This document shows, piece after piece, positions 46,278-57,099 of a stretch of DNA of 64,000 nt. The position numbers and the translations under genes are program-made. Within the stretch, counting starts at the first letter, position 1. Each line of letters starts with the position of its first letter. The notes under the pieces were generated by a model. That model was not told the DNA's origin. It did not search any database and saw nothing but the letters and a program-made list of their open reading frames with translations. This stretch comes from Serpens gallinarum. GTDB taxonomy: Bacteria > Pseudomonadota > Gammaproteobacteria > Pseudomonadales > Pseudomonadaceae. Where the stretch lies: NCBI RefSeq assembly GCF_014836765.1, contig NZ_JACSQG010000001.1, positions 244,896 through 308,895 of the forward strand, in the 5' to 3' direction.

Positions 46278-48194
46278 ATGACGTTTCGACGCCACACCTT
46301 GGGCATCGCGCTGTTGTTTGCCGGTCTTCCCGCTCTTTCTTCCGCCTCGCCGTATTCGCAACTGGTGATCTTTGGCGATTCGCTCAGTGACAGTGGGCAA
46401 TTTCCAGATCTAGGTGGCGCCACACAAAATGGCCTTCCCACCGATGGGATACGTTTTACCAACCGCATTGGGCCCGACTATATCGATGGCCGTGATGAGC
46501 CGTATGCCGCTGTCGCCTCCCAGCGGCTGGCCGGGCGGCTTGGGCTGCAGGCACTCCCCTCGACGCCGATCCTTCCCGAGGAGCTTACCGGCAATCCGGA
46601 CGGCACCAACTATGCGGTAGGGGGGAGTCGCACCGATGAAATCCTGGCATCGATCATCGATGAAGATGGCTCGGAGGTTGATGCCGGGCTAGTTTCGCGC
46701 ACCCGTGACGGTTACCTGGTTGATGTGCCGCGGGTGAGTGCCTCGACGCTGTTTTATGTCAATGGCGGCGGTAACGACATTCTTCAGGGACGAATTAACG
46801 ATCAAGCCAGCGCGGCTTCCTCCGCAGCCGATCTGGTCGCTGGCGTGGCGGCACTGCAGCGCGCCGGGGCGCGTTACATCATCGTTTCGGACTTGCCGAA
46901 CGTGGGCCTAAGCCCGGCGGGCTTCGTCAGTGGGCAACGCGATGCGTGGTCAGGTCTGAGTGGGCTGTTCAATGCCGAACTGGACCGGCAATTGCTGGCG
47001 CTGGGCGGTAACGTCATTCGGCTCAATTACCGCGCGCTGTTCATTGAAATGCTCGCCGACCCGGCGCGCTTTGGCTTCGACCCCAATGTTGCGCAGATGG
47101 ACGTGTGCTTCAACGGGGACCGATGCCAGCCCGATCCGACCTGGGGCCAGGGCAATGCTTCGGCAGATCCGGACAAGTTGATTTTCTATGATGGCGTTCA
47201 CCCCACAGCGGCGGTGCAACAGATCAGCGCCGACTACGTCTATTCGCTTCTGTCGGCCCCGTGGGAAATCGGCCTGCTGCCGGACATGGCCCTGTCCGGT
47301 TTGAACACGCACCAACAGCACCTGCGCAGTGAGTGGCAGGCTGACCGTGGCGATTGGCAGACGCGGGGCAACTGGCGCAGCTTTACGGCGGCAACCGGCC
47401 AGCGGCGGGATTTCGACGAGCATCTGGCCGTGGCGCCTGGCGACAGTGAAACCCTGGGCGTGAACCTGGGCGCGACCTATCGGCTGAGCGAGCGCTGGCG
47501 CCTGGGTTTTGCCCTGGGTTTGCAGGAAAGCAGCCTGGAGATGGACCACAGCCAGTCCGATTATGACCTGCGGGGCTACCTGCTCAGCACCTTTGCGCAG
47601 TATCGGCAAAAACGCCTGTGGGCCGATGTCGGTGTGACGGCGGGTCATTTGAATTACCACGATCTGGAACGGCGTTTCGACCTGGGCATCGCCGAGCGCA
47701 TCGAGAAAGGGGACACCGATGGCCAGCTTGCGGCCGCCACCCTGCGACTGGGCTACGCGCTGGGGCGGCGGGGCAGTTGGCAGGTCAGTCCCTTTGTGAG
47801 TGCCGACTATGTGCGCGTGGAAATCGACGCGTATCGCGAGGATGGGGAAAACTCCACGGCGCTGCATTATGCCGAGCAGACCCGTGACAGCAAGCGACTG
47901 GGGGTGGGTCTGGAAGCCAACCTGCAGCTGAGCCGCACTTTGCAGGTGTTCGGCGAAGTGGCGCGCGAGCGTGAGTACGAGGACGATCCACAAACCCTGC
48001 GCATGGGGCTCAATTCAATGCCGGGTTTCGACTATGACCTACAGACCATCACGCCCTATCAGGACCAGACGCTGGCAACCTTGGGGCTCGGCTTGTCGCT
48101 GGGGCATACCGTGACGGTTCGTGCGGCCTATCACCTGCGGGATGCGGAGGAGCGCCAGCATGGCGCAAGTCTGTCCCTGAACCTGAGCTATTAA
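46278..48194 (+). CDS. estA: Autotransporter esterase EstA (GDSL family)
   Basis: A 638-residue outer-membrane esterase: signal peptide (about 1-24), an N-terminal SGNH hydrolase passenger with Ser35 in VIFGDSLSDSGQF, block III FYVNGGGNDIL and the Asp-His motif FYDGVHPT (about 300). A C-terminal beta-barrel autotransporter domain of about 280 residues ends in the aromatic LSLNLSY. EstA in Pseudomonas stays cell-bound and influences rhamnolipid production and motility. AGGAG precedes the ATG. Monocistronic between two terminator-like structures. Confidence 0.95.
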   Translation: MTFRRHTLGIALLFAGLPALSSASPYSQLVIFGDSLSDSGQFPDLGGATQNGLPTDGIRFTNRIGPDYIDGRDEPYAAVASQRLAGRLGLQALPSTPILPEELTGNPDGTNYAVGGSRTDEILASIIDEDGSEVDAGLVSRTRDGYLVDVPRVSASTLFYVNGGGNDILQGRINDQASAASSAADLVAGVAALQRAGARYIIVSDLPNVGLSPAGFVSGQRDAWSGLSGLFNAELDRQLLALGGNVIRLNYRALFIEMLADPARFGFDPNVAQMDVCFNGDRCQPDPTWGQGNASADPDKLIFYDGVHPTAAVQQISADYVYSLLSAPWEIGLLPDMALSGLNTHQQHLRSEWQADRGDWQTRGNWRSFTAATGQRRDFDEHLAVAPGDSETLGVNLGATYRLSERWRLGFALGLQESSLEMDHSQSDYDLRGYLLSTFAQYRQKRLWADVGVTAGHLNYHDLERRFDLGIAERIEKGDTDGQLAAATLRLGYALGRRGSWQVSPFVSADYVRVEIDAYREDGENSTALHYAEQTRDSKRLGVGLEANLQLSRTLQVFGEVAREREYEDDPQTLRMGLNSMPGFDYDLQTITPYQDQTLATLGLGLSLGHTVTVRAAYHLRDAEERQHGASLSLNLSY

Positions 48195-48198
48195 GCGG

Positions 48199-48226
48199 AC
48201 AGCCGCCTGTATCAGCGGGCGGCTGT
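48199..48226. terminator. Hairpin between convergent estA and a small gene
   Basis: ACAGCCGCC and GGCGGCTGT form a perfect 9-bp stem with a 10-nt loop just after the estA stop. It overlaps the stop of the minus-strand gene at 48212. The T-tract is poor on both sides, so termination strength is uncertain. Confidence 0.5.
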
Positions 48227-48424
48227 TAGTTGTACAGAAGACGCATCCCACAGCGTGCCGTCCTGCAAGGCCTGGGAAGGCACGTAACGGGGTGTTCCGC
48301 CTAACTCTTCCAGCTCGGTCAGGCCGGCCAACTGATTGACGATGCGGTAGCGGGTGCCGGCCTGCTTATCCTTCAAGGGATACAGGTTTTCGATGTGTTG
48401 GGCCAATTCGATAAGCGTGGTCAT
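48212..48424 (-). CDS. Small hypothetical protein
   Basis: A 70-residue soluble protein starting MTTLIELAQHIENLYPLKDKQ, then AGTRYRIVNQLAGLTELEELGGTPRYVPSQALQDGTLWDASSVQL. No signal peptide or membrane segment, and no family I recognise. ATG at 48424 is used; a TTG 12 bp upstream would add MTTN. Shine-Dalgarno is weak. It is supported by sensible amino-acid composition and by its free-standing position opposite to estA; it remains less certain than its neighbours. Confidence 0.6.
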   Translation of the reverse strand: MTTLIELAQHIENLYPLKDKQAGTRYRIVNQLAGLTELEELGGTPRYVPSQALQDGTLWDASSVQLTAAR

Positions 48425-48803
48425 GTTGGTCGTCAATACAGTGTGATGAAGAGTTAACAGCTATTTTTTACGGCAGCTTCGTTACAGTTTCACGACGTCA
48501 GGGGTGCAGTCATCAGGTGAATAAATGCCCGCGCGGCTGGCGCGGAAATCTGACTGTTGAACCTTGCCGCGGTTCCCTCAGCAGGAGCAATTCAGGCGGT
48601 ATATAGGTGCAGACGAGGCGCCGCGCATAGCCACGAGCGAACACATTGTGCGCGGCTGTCCAGGTAGGTTTTGCTGTGCTCTACAACGGTTGTACATCGC
48701 GGGGGTAGAACCGATGGTGCGCCGAGGCTTCTATTGTTAAGCCCACCTGCTTCCACGCTCGCGCGGAACAGGCTCTGCGTCCTGTCGATCAGCGAGGCCC
48801 CGC
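48425..48803. other. Intergenic region between small hypothetical gene and xthA
   Basis: 379 bp of divergent upstream sequence. It is more AT-rich near the hypothetical gene (TAACAGCTATTTTTTACGG) and GC-rich toward xthA. I see no palindrome longer than 6 bp, no REP unit, no GTAGGGTGGA repeat, no small ORF with a ribosome-binding site and no clear promoter boxes. Confidence 0.5.
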
Positions 48804-49592
48804 GTGCAGACCTTGAAAATCGCCACCTTCAATATCAACGGTATTCGCTCACGCCTGCCGGCGCTGCTGCAGTGGCTGGAGCGCGAACAGCCGGACGTGG
48901 CCTGCCTGCAGGAACTCAAGGCTGCGGATGTGGCCTTTCCCATCCTGGATATCCAGGCGGCCGGCTATGGCGCCATCTGGCACGGCCAGGCGTCATGGAA
49001 CGGTGTGGCCATTCTGGCCCGGGATGCGGAACCACTGGAGATTCGTCGCGGCTTGCCGGGTGATCCTGACGATACCCACAGTCGCTACCTCGAGGCCGCA
49101 GTGAAGGGTGTGATTGTCGCCAGCCTTTACCTGCCCAATGGCAACCCGCAGCCAGGACCCAAGTTCGACTACAAGCTCGCCTGGTTCGAACGGCTGATCC
49201 AGCACGCCGCCTCGCTGTATGCCAGCGGACATCCGGTGGTGCTGGCCGGTGATTACAACGTGGTGCCCACCGACGACGATATCTACAACACGCGCTCCTG
49301 GCGTAAGGACGCGCTGCTGCAACCGGAAACCCGTGCGTGCTATCAACGCTTGCTGGCCCAGGGGTGGACGGATGCCCTGCGTGCGCGCTTTCCGCAGGAG
49401 CGCATCTATACGTTCTGGGATTACTTTCGCCAGCACTGGGAAAAGGACTCGGGCCTGCGCATCGACCACCTGCTACTCAGCCCCGACCTGGCGCCACGGC
49501 TACAGAACGCCGGTGTCGATCGCTGGGTACGCGATCAGCCCCGCGCCAGTGACCATGCGCCGACGTGGGTTGAATTAGAGGTGAGCGAATAA
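48804..49592 (+). CDS. xthA: Exodeoxyribonuclease III XthA
   Basis: AP endonuclease/3'-exonuclease of the ExoIII family acting in base-excision repair. The 262-residue protein begins at GTG with TLKIATFNINGIRSRL. It has the metal-binding Glu in CLQELKAADV, YLPNGNPQPG, the catalytic Asp/Asn in VVLAGDYNVVPTD and the terminal Asp-His in PRASDHAPTWVEL. GAGG upstream supports the GTG. Monocistronic; it converges on maeB across a repeat-filled spacer. Confidence 0.95.
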   Translation: MQTLKIATFNINGIRSRLPALLQWLEREQPDVACLQELKAADVAFPILDIQAAGYGAIWHGQASWNGVAILARDAEPLEIRRGLPGDPDDTHSRYLEAAVKGVIVASLYLPNGNPQPGPKFDYKLAWFERLIQHAASLYASGHPVVLAGDYNVVPTDDDIYNTRSWRKDALLQPETRACYQRLLAQGWTDALRARFPQERIYTFWDYFRQHWEKDSGLRIDHLLLSPDLAPRLQNAGVDRWVRDQPRASDHAPTWVELEVSE

Positions 49593-49606
49593 GAGGGGAT
49601 AAGTCA

Positions 49607-49680
49607 GTAGGGTGGACAACGTTTTTTTTCCTTGTCCACCGAGCGGTGGTGGTGGATGTGAAAAGCGACATCCACCCTAC
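49607..49680. repeat. GTAGGGTGGA-family palindromic repeat, copy A (xthA-maeB spacer)
   Basis: A 74-bp unit beginning GTAGGGTGGACAACG and ending AAGCGACATCCACCCTAC, with a central GTCCACCGAGCGGTGGTGGTGGAT. It matches the unit at 49799-49871 almost base for base, in the same orientation, and shares its ends with the spacers at 6941-7035 and 26896-26964. Confidence 0.85.
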
Positions 49681-49798
49681 GCTACATTCGCCAATCGCTT
49701 ACAACGGCCGGTCGTTCAAGCCGGATGGGTGGATGCCGTTTCCATTGTCCACCCGCGAGGTTGGTGGCTGTGCTTGCCGTCGTTGTCAGAGCCAGCAA

Positions 49799-49871
49799 GT
49801 AGGGTGGACAACGCTTTTCCTTTTCCACCGAGCGGTGGTGGGTGGATGTGAAAAAGCGATATCCACCCTAC
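49799..49871. repeat. GTAGGGTGGA-family palindromic repeat, copy B (xthA-maeB spacer)
   Basis: A 73-bp unit with the same layout as copy A: GTAGGGTGGACAACGCTTTT at the left, TCCACCGAGCGGTGG in the middle, and ATCCACCCTAC at the right. Between copies A and B a shorter related hairpin, GGGTGGATGCC...TTGTCCACCC, lies at about 49726-49753. The 328-bp spacer between convergent xthA and maeB consists largely of these repeats, with no T-run terminator. Confidence 0.85.
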
Positions 49872-49920
49872 GTACCCTCCGCCCATCGCCAGCAAGCTGA
49901 CTTCTACCAAGGACAGTCGA

Positions 49921-51165
<1,245 letters not shown>

Positions 51166-51187
51166 CTGAAGCCTCTTGCTATGCATC

Positions 51188-51208
51188 AGCGCCGGTTAAA
51201 CCGGCGCT
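51188..51208. terminator. Hairpin between glcA and maeB
   Basis: AGCGCCGGT and ACCGGCGCT form a perfect 9-bp stem over TAA, 22-42 bp upstream of the maeB start. No T-run follows on the minus strand, so read-through from glcA into maeB is plausible; it may tune maeB expression. Confidence 0.4.
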
Positions 51209-51249
51209 GTGCTTTATCATTTTCAGTTAGAGCTTGGAGTCGATGCAGC

Positions 51250-52953
51250 TCAGTTGCTGGCGATCACCAAGGGGTCGGTAATGCCCATGATGAACACGGC
51301 AATCAACCCGATACCACCGGCCAGGATGAGGTAGTACAGGGTCGGTAGCATGGTTTTGCGCAAGGTGATGCCTTCACGTCCCAGCAAACCTACCGTCGCC
51401 GAGGCCGCCACCACGTTGTGGATAGCGATCATGTTGCCCGCCGCCGCACCGACGGATTGCAGCGCTACCATCAACGCACCGGACATGCCCAGAAGCTCAG
51501 CGGCGTTGAACTGGAACTGCGACAGCATCAGGTTGGACACGGTGTTGGAGCCGGCAATGAACGCGCCGAGCGCACCGACTGCCGGTGCAAAGAACGGATA
51601 CACATCGCCTACGCTGTCGGCCACCAGACGCGCCATGGCCACCGGCATGGAGATCAGGTCCGACGCGTTGACCCCGGAGTTGATCAGAATGCGCACCATC
51701 GGAATGGTGAAGATCAACACGAAGCCTGCCCCCAGGAGCGTTTTGCTGGACTCGCTGAACGCAGTCACCAGCTCACTCACCCGCATGCGATGCATGAAGA
51801 AGGTCCCCAGCGCAGCGATGCAGAGCAGGCCACCCGGCAGGTAGAGCAGTTCCAGGGTTCCGGATACGCCCGTTTCGCCCATGATGTCCTTCCAGCCGAA
51901 GCTCAGGGACAACAGCCAGGCCTTCAGCTCAGGTACGTTGCGCGTCAGCACCAGCAGCACAGCCAGCAGCACGTAGGGCGCCCACGCCATGGGCACGGAA
52001 ATCGCTTTTTTACCGGACATATCGTCCAGCTTCATTTCGATCTTGCCCATCCACTCGGCTGGCCACTCGCTGGCCGGCGCGAAATCCCAGCTCTGCTTGG
52101 GGATTAGGAAGCCTGCCTTGGCGGCCGGTACCACAATGGCCAGGCCTACCAGGGCACCGATCATCGAGGGGAATTCCGGGCCGAGGAACACGCCAGCCGC
52201 CGCGTAAGGGATGACGAAGGCAAAGCCGGTGAAGATGGCGAACGGCGCGATGGCCAGGCCTTCGGTCCAGGAACGGTTCTTGCCGAAGAAGCGAGTCATG
52301 ATGCTGATCATGATCAGCGGCATGAGAATCCCGCACAGGGCATGAATGATCGCGACACGCGAGAAGATCAGGTGGAAGAACACCTCCCAGCTGCTACCCA
52401 TCGTGACCAGCTGCTCGCTGATCCCGCTTTTGTCCAGGCCGGCCCCCACGCCCACCAGGATCGGCGTACCGACTGCGCCGAAGGACACCGGCGTGGATTG
52501 CACCAACATGCCCAGCACGACGGCGGCCATGGCGGGGAAGCCCAGTGCCACCATCAGCGGAGCGACCACGGCGGCCGGTGTACCGAAGCCGGATGCGCCT
52601 TCGATGAAGCAGCCGAACAGCCACGCCACGATCACCGCCTGAACGCGGCGGTCAGGGCTGATGTTGGAGAAGCCGCGCCGAATCGCGCTGATCCCCCCCG
52701 AGTGCTTCAGCGTGTTGAGCAGCAGGATCGCGCCGAAGACGATCCAGAGAATCGCGGCGGTGAGGATCAGGCCTTGCAACGTTGAGGCAATGACCCGGTT
52801 GAGCGTCATGTCCCAGGCCAGCAGCCCGATCACCGCCGTCAGGACGAAAACCAGCGGCATTGCATACTTGGCGGGCCATCGAAAGCCGATCAGCAGCACA
52901 CCCGCTAGCACCAGTGGCACGAAGGCCAGAATGGACAGTAGTGTTTGACTCAT
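51250..52953 (-). CDS. glcA: L-lactate/glycolate permease family (LctP), likely GlcA
   Basis: A 567-residue inner-membrane transporter of the lactate permease family with about 12-14 hydrophobic segments. Signatures include [25 protein letters not shown] and [22 protein letters not shown]. GlcA and LldP are interchangeable for lactate and glycolate in E. coli. Position directly after glcB of the glcDEFGB operon, the same order as E. coli glcDEFGBA, favours GlcA. AAGGGA precedes the ATG. A 229-bp gap with a hairpin separates it from glcB. Confidence 0.88.
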   Translation of the reverse strand: MSQTLLSILAFVPLVLAGVLLIGFRWPAKYAMPLVFVLTAVIGLLAWDMTLNRVIASTLQGLILTAAILWIVFGAILLLNTLKHSGGISAIRRGFSNISPDRRVQAVIVAWLFGCFIEGASGFGTPAAVVAPLMVALGFPAMAAVVLGMLVQSTPVSFGAVGTPILVGVGAGLDKSGISEQLVTMGSSWEVFFHLIFSRVAIIHALCGILMPLIMISIMTRFFGKNRSWTEGLAIAPFAIFTGFAFVIPYAAAGVFLGPEFPSMIGALVGLAIVVPAAKAGFLIPKQSWDFAPASEWPAEWMGKIEMKLDDMSGKKAISVPMAWAPYVLLAVLLVLTRNVPELKAWLLSLSFGWKDIMGETGVSGTLELLYLPGGLLCIAALGTFFMHRMRVSELVTAFSESSKTLLGAGFVLIFTIPMVRILINSGVNASDLISMPVAMARLVADSVGDVYPFFAPAVGALGAFIAGSNTVSNLMLSQFQFNAAELLGMSGALMVALQSVGAAAGNMIAIHNVVAASATVGLLGREGITLRKTMLPTLYYLILAGGIGLIAVFIMGITDPLVIASN

Positions 52954-53089
52954 GCTTGGGTCCCTTTTTTTTGTTGTGAACCACTTTCAGTAATGCCTGG
53001 ATGTACCCGGCGTTTTGCATAACCCCGTCGTGTGGACGAAGCCTGGGTTGCAAGTTGGCAGATGCGAATACCTACAGCCCGATGCTTGA

Positions 53090-53121
53090 AAGCCCCAGGC
53101 AGCTTAGGCTGTCTGGGGCTT
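53090..53121. terminator. Hairpin between glcB and glcA
   Basis: AAGCCCCAGGCAGC pairs with GCTGTCTGGGGCTT (one G-U) across a TTAG loop. The T-run on the minus strand is only two bases, so it may attenuate rather than fully end transcription. The rest of the 229-bp gap has no further recognisable motif. Confidence 0.55.
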
Positions 53122-53182
53122 GTAAATCGTCACGGCTGCGAACGCGCAGTGCGTTGCGCAGCTGTGATTGCCCTTGTGTTAC

Positions 53183-55360
53183 TCAGTTGGCTTCCTTGAA
53201 GCGGCGACGCCAGGCATGCAGCAGCGGCTCGGTGTAACCCGCAGGCTGTTCCCGTCCCTTGAACACCAGGTCCGCAGCTGCCTGGAAGGCAATCGACTGC
53301 GTGTAGTCGGTGGACATGGGGCGGTATAGCGGATCGCCAGCATTCTGATGGTCCACCACTTTGGCCATGCGCTCAAGGGTTTCCTGAACCTGCTCGCGCG
53401 TCACCACGCCATGGTGTAGCCAGTTGGCGATGTGCTGGGCGGAGATGCGCAGGGTGGCGCGGTCTTCCATAAGGCCGACGTTGTGGATATCCGGCACCTT
53501 GGAGCAACCGACACCCTGTTCAACCCAGCGCACCACGTAGCCGAGGATGCCTTGGCAGTTGTTGTCCAGCTCCTGCTGCTTCTCTTCGGCGCTCCAGTTG
53601 GCCTCGGCGACGACCGGAATGGTCAGCAGGTCGTTGAGCAGTTGTTCGCGCTCGGCGGCCAGGTCAACCTTCTCCAGCTCGCTCTGTACGGCCTGCACAT
53701 CCACCTGGTGGTAGTGCAGCGCATGCAGCGTGGCGCCGGTGGGCGACGGTACCCAGGCGGTGTTGGCGCCGGATTGCGGGTGACCGATCTTCTGCTCGAG
53801 CATGGCCGCCATCAGATCCGGCATGGCCCACATGCCCTTGCCGATCTGCGCCTTGCCCTTGAGACCGCAGGCCAGGCCGACCAGCACGTTGTTGCGCTCG
53901 TAGGACTTGATCCACGGGGTATTCTTGATGTCGCCCTTGCGCATCACCGGGCCGGCTTCCATGCAGGTGTGCATCTCGTCGCCGGTGCGGTCGAGGAAGC
54001 CGGTGTTGATGAAGGCCACACGATGCTTGGCGGCGCCGATGCAGGCCATGAGGTTGGCGCTGGTGCGGCGCTCCTCGTCCATGATGCCCATCTTCAGGGT
54101 ATGGCGCGGCACGTCGATCAGGTCTTCAACGCGGCTGAACAGCTCATCGGCGAAGGCGACTTCCACAGGACCGTGCATCTTCGGCTTGACGATATAGACG
54201 CTGCCGGTGCGCGAGTTGCCCTTGCGCGCCAGGTCGTGCTTGGCGATCAGGCTGGTGAACACGCCGTCCATGATGCCCTCAGGGATCTCGCTGCCGTCTT
54301 CGAGCAGGATCGCCGGGTTGGTCATCAGGTGACCGACGTTACGCACGAACAGCAGCGAGCGGCCGTGCAGGCTCAGGGTGCCGCCGTTCGGTGCGCTGTA
54401 TTCGCGGTCCGGATTCAGGCGACGCACGAAGCTGGTGCTGCCCTTGACCACTTCCTCGCTGAGGGTGCCCTTGGCAATGCCCAGCCAGTTGCGGTAGGCC
54501 AGCACCTTGTCGTCGGCATCGACGGCGGCGACCGAGTCTTCGCAGTCGAGAATGGTGGAAATCGCGGCTTCGATCAGCAGGTCCTTAACGCCGGCGGCGT
54601 CGGTCTGGCCGATCGGGCTGTTGGGGTCGATCTGGATTTCGACGTGCAGGCCGTTGTTCTTTAGCAACACGGCCTTGGGCTCGAGCGCATCGCCCTGGAA
54701 GCCGACGAATTTTTCCGGCTGGGCCAGTGCGGTGACGTTGCCGTTCTCCAGCGTGACCTTCAGCTGGCCATCCTGCACACGGTAGTTGACCGCGTCGGCA
54801 TGGCTGCCGGCGGCCAGCGGCGCAGCCTGGTCGAGGAAGTTGCGGGCAAAGGCGATGACCTTGGCGCCGCGGACTTCGTTGTAGCCCGGACCCTTCTGCG
54901 CGCCGCCTTCTTCGCTGATGGCATCGGTGCCATAGAGGGCGTCGTAGAGCGAGCCCCAGCGGGCGTTGGCGGCGTTCAGCGCATAGCGCGCGTTCATGAT
55001 CGGCACCACCAGCTGCGGACCGGCCTGGCTGGAAATTTCGACGTCAACGTTGGCGGTTTCGATCTTCACCTGCTCGGGCACCGGCAGCAGGTAGCCGATG
55101 GACTCGAGGAAGGCGCGGTAGGCCGGCATGTCCTTGATCGGGCCGGGGTTGGCCTTGTGCCAGGCGTCCAGCTCGACCTGAATGCGGTCGCGCACGGCCA
55201 GCAGTTCACGGTTCTTCGGCGCCAGATCATGGGCCAGGGCGTCCAGGCCCTGCCAGAAGGCGGCGGCGTCGAGGCCGGTACCCGGCAGGACTTCGTCTTC
55301 AATAAAACGCTGCAGAGTGGTCGCTACATGCAGGCGACCCAGGGTTGCACGCTCAGTCAT
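53183..55360 (-). CDS. glcB: Malate synthase G (glc operon copy)
   Basis: Condenses glyoxylate made by GlcDEF with acetyl-CoA. The 725-residue protein has all type G landmarks ([71 protein letters not shown]). It has the same length as the copy at 18853-21030 but many substitutions throughout, for example in residues 1-100 and 560-600. AAGGAG precedes ATG 55360. It lies 34 bp after glcG, as in E. coli glcDEFGB. The two paralogues may serve glycolate and acetate/fatty-acid growth separately. Confidence 0.97.
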   Translation of the reverse strand: MTERATLGRLHVATTLQRFIEDEVLPGTGLDAAAFWQGLDALAHDLAPKNRELLAVRDRIQVELDAWHKANPGPIKDMPAYRAFLESIGYLLPVPEQVKIETANVDVEISSQAGPQLVVPIMNARYALNAANARWGSLYDALYGTDAISEEGGAQKGPGYNEVRGAKVIAFARNFLDQAAPLAAGSHADAVNYRVQDGQLKVTLENGNVTALAQPEKFVGFQGDALEPKAVLLKNNGLHVEIQIDPNSPIGQTDAAGVKDLLIEAAISTILDCEDSVAAVDADDKVLAYRNWLGIAKGTLSEEVVKGSTSFVRRLNPDREYSAPNGGTLSLHGRSLLFVRNVGHLMTNPAILLEDGSEIPEGIMDGVFTSLIAKHDLARKGNSRTGSVYIVKPKMHGPVEVAFADELFSRVEDLIDVPRHTLKMGIMDEERRTSANLMACIGAAKHRVAFINTGFLDRTGDEMHTCMEAGPVMRKGDIKNTPWIKSYERNNVLVGLACGLKGKAQIGKGMWAMPDLMAAMLEQKIGHPQSGANTAWVPSPTGATLHALHYHQVDVQAVQSELEKVDLAAEREQLLNDLLTIPVVAEANWSAEEKQQELDNNCQGILGYVVRWVEQGVGCSKVPDIHNVGLMEDRATLRISAQHIANWLHHGVVTREQVQETLERMAKVVDHQNAGDPLYRPMSTDYTQSIAFQAAADLVFKGREQPAGYTEPLLHAWRRRFKEAN

Positions 55361-55394
55361 GCTCTTGTTCTCCTTTGTTGTCTGGCCTGAAAAA

Positions 55395-55796
55395 TCAGTT
55401 GAGGACGGCGGCGCCGGCCTTGGCAACCTGTGCATCCTGGGCGGCGGTGACGCCGGACACACCCACCGAGCCGACGATCTGGCCGTCGACGATCACCGGC
55501 ACGCCGCCTTCCAGCGAGCACACCACTGGCGCTGACAGGAAGGCGTTGCGGCCGCCGTTGACCATGTCTTCGTAGCCCTTGGTTTCGCGACGACCCAGCG
55601 CTGCGCTGCGGGCTTTCTCGGTGGCGATGTAGGCGGCGATCGGCGCGCAGCCGTCCAGACGCTCAAGGCCCAGCAGGTGGCCGCCGTCATCGGCGACCGC
55701 GACGGTCACCGCCCAGCCATTGGCCTGCGCCTCGGCACGGGCGGCGGCGAGGATGGCGGTGACTTCGGTCTGGCCCAGTACGGCTTTGGTTTTCAT
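55395..55796 (-). CDS. glcG: GlcG/HbpS family heme-binding-fold protein
   Basis: A 133-residue protein of the GlcG/HbpS family: [44 protein letters not shown], then [29 protein letters not shown]. GlcG is encoded in glc operons but its role in glycolate use is unclear; homologues bind heme or act with other oxidoreductases. It lies between glcF (78-bp gap) and glcB (34-bp gap). Confidence 0.95.
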   Translation of the reverse strand: MKTKAVLGQTEVTAILAAARAEAQANGWAVTVAVADDGGHLLGLERLDGCAPIAAYIATEKARSAALGRRETKGYEDMVNGGRNAFLSAPVVCSLEGGVPVIVDGQIVGSVGVSGVTAAQDAQVAKAGAAVLN

Positions 55797-55874
55797 GCGT
55801 TCTCCTATCGAATTCGGTCTGCGCCAATGCGCAGGTGGGTTGCAAGTGTTCAGGTTCGCTCGGCTTCTTCAGCC

Positions 55875-57092
55875 TTACTGCATCGACTCCTCGACAATCT
55901 CGATCCAATGCTTGACCGGCGTGCGCCCGGCGCCGTCCAGGTGGGTCTGGCAGCCGATGTTGGCGGTGACGATCACCTCCGGCTTGCCGCTTTCCAGGGC
56001 GTTGAGCTTGTTGTCGCGCAGCTGCTTGGAAATCTCCGGCTGGGTCAGCGAATAACTGCCCGCTGAACCGCAGCACAGGTGCGCATCGGGCACCGCAGTG
56101 AGCTGGAAGCCTAGCCGGCTCAACACGTCTTCGACCGCGCCGCTCAGCTTCTGGGCATGCTGCAGGGTGCACGGGCAATGGAAGGCCATGCGCATGGTGG
56201 ATTTGACCCCGAGCTTTTCCAGCTCAGCACCACGCAGCACTTCGACCAGGTCCTTGGCCAGCTCGCTGACGCGCGCCGCCTTGGCGGCGTAAGCCGGATC
56301 GTCCTTGAGCAGGTGACCGTATTCCTTGATGAAGGCGCCACAGCCACTGGCGGTCTGCACGATGGCTTCGGCCCCCGCCTCGATGGCGGGCCACCAGGCG
56401 TCGATATTGCGCCGGGCGCGTTCAAGGCCGGCATCCTGAGCGTTAAGGTGGTAGTCCACCGCGCCACAGCAACCGGCTTCGCGGGCCGGCGTGACGCTGA
56501 TGCCGAGACGGTCCAGCACCCGCGCGGTCGCGGCATTGGTGTTGGGCGACAGGCTCGGCTGCACGCAGCCTTCGAGCATCAGCACGGTGCGACTGTGGGT
56601 GGTCTGCGGGCGCGGTTTGGCCGGGCGGATCTCGCGCGGCAAGTGAGCTTGCAGCGAGGCCGGCAGCAGCGGGCGCAGCGCATTGCCGGTGTTCAAGAGT
56701 GCCTTGAACAGGGCAGGGCGTGGCACCACGGTGCGCAGGCCACCGCGCAGCAGACGCTCGCTGGTGGTGCGCGGTACCTGGCGCTCGATGAAATCGCGGC
56801 CGATGTCCAGCAGGTTGTGGTACTTCACGCCGGACGGGCAGGTGGTTTCGCAGTTGCGACAGGTCAGGCAGCGATCCAGGTGCAGCTGGGTGCTCTGGGT
56901 TACTTCGCCGCCTTCGAGCATCTCCTTCATCAGGTAGATGCGCCCGCGCGGGCCGTCCAGCTCGTCGCCGAGCAGTTGGTAGGTCGGGCAGGTGGCATTG
57001 CAGAAACCGCAGTGCACGCAGGAACGCAGAATGCTTTCGGCTTCTTCGGCACGCGGCAGCTGCTTGGCCGCTTCGCTCAGATTCGTTTGCAT
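55875..57092 (-). CDS. glcF: Glycolate oxidase iron-sulfur subunit GlcF
   Basis: Electron-transfer subunit of glycolate dehydrogenase. The 405-residue protein carries two 4Fe-4S motifs, CVHCGFCNATCP (about 27-38) and CLTCRNCETTCP (about 78-89). Two CCG cysteine-rich domains follow, with GCCGAVDYHL and LCCGSAGSYSL. It passes electrons from the FAD subunits to the quinone pool at the membrane. ATG 57092 begins MQTNLSEAAKQLPRAEEAE; the frame upstream overlaps glcE. The start is 7 bp past the glcE stop. Confidence 0.97.
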   Translation of the reverse strand: MQTNLSEAAKQLPRAEEAESILRSCVHCGFCNATCPTYQLLGDELDGPRGRIYLMKEMLEGGEVTQSTQLHLDRCLTCRNCETTCPSGVKYHNLLDIGRDFIERQVPRTTSERLLRGGLRTVVPRPALFKALLNTGNALRPLLPASLQAHLPREIRPAKPRPQTTHSRTVLMLEGCVQPSLSPNTNAATARVLDRLGISVTPAREAGCCGAVDYHLNAQDAGLERARRNIDAWWPAIEAGAEAIVQTASGCGAFIKEYGHLLKDDPAYAAKAARVSELAKDLVEVLRGAELEKLGVKSTMRMAFHCPCTLQHAQKLSGAVEDVLSRLGFQLTAVPDAHLCCGSAGSYSLTQPEISKQLRDNKLNALESGKPEVIVTANIGCQTHLDGAGRTPVKHWIEIVEESMQ

Positions 57093-57099
57093 AGCGTCA

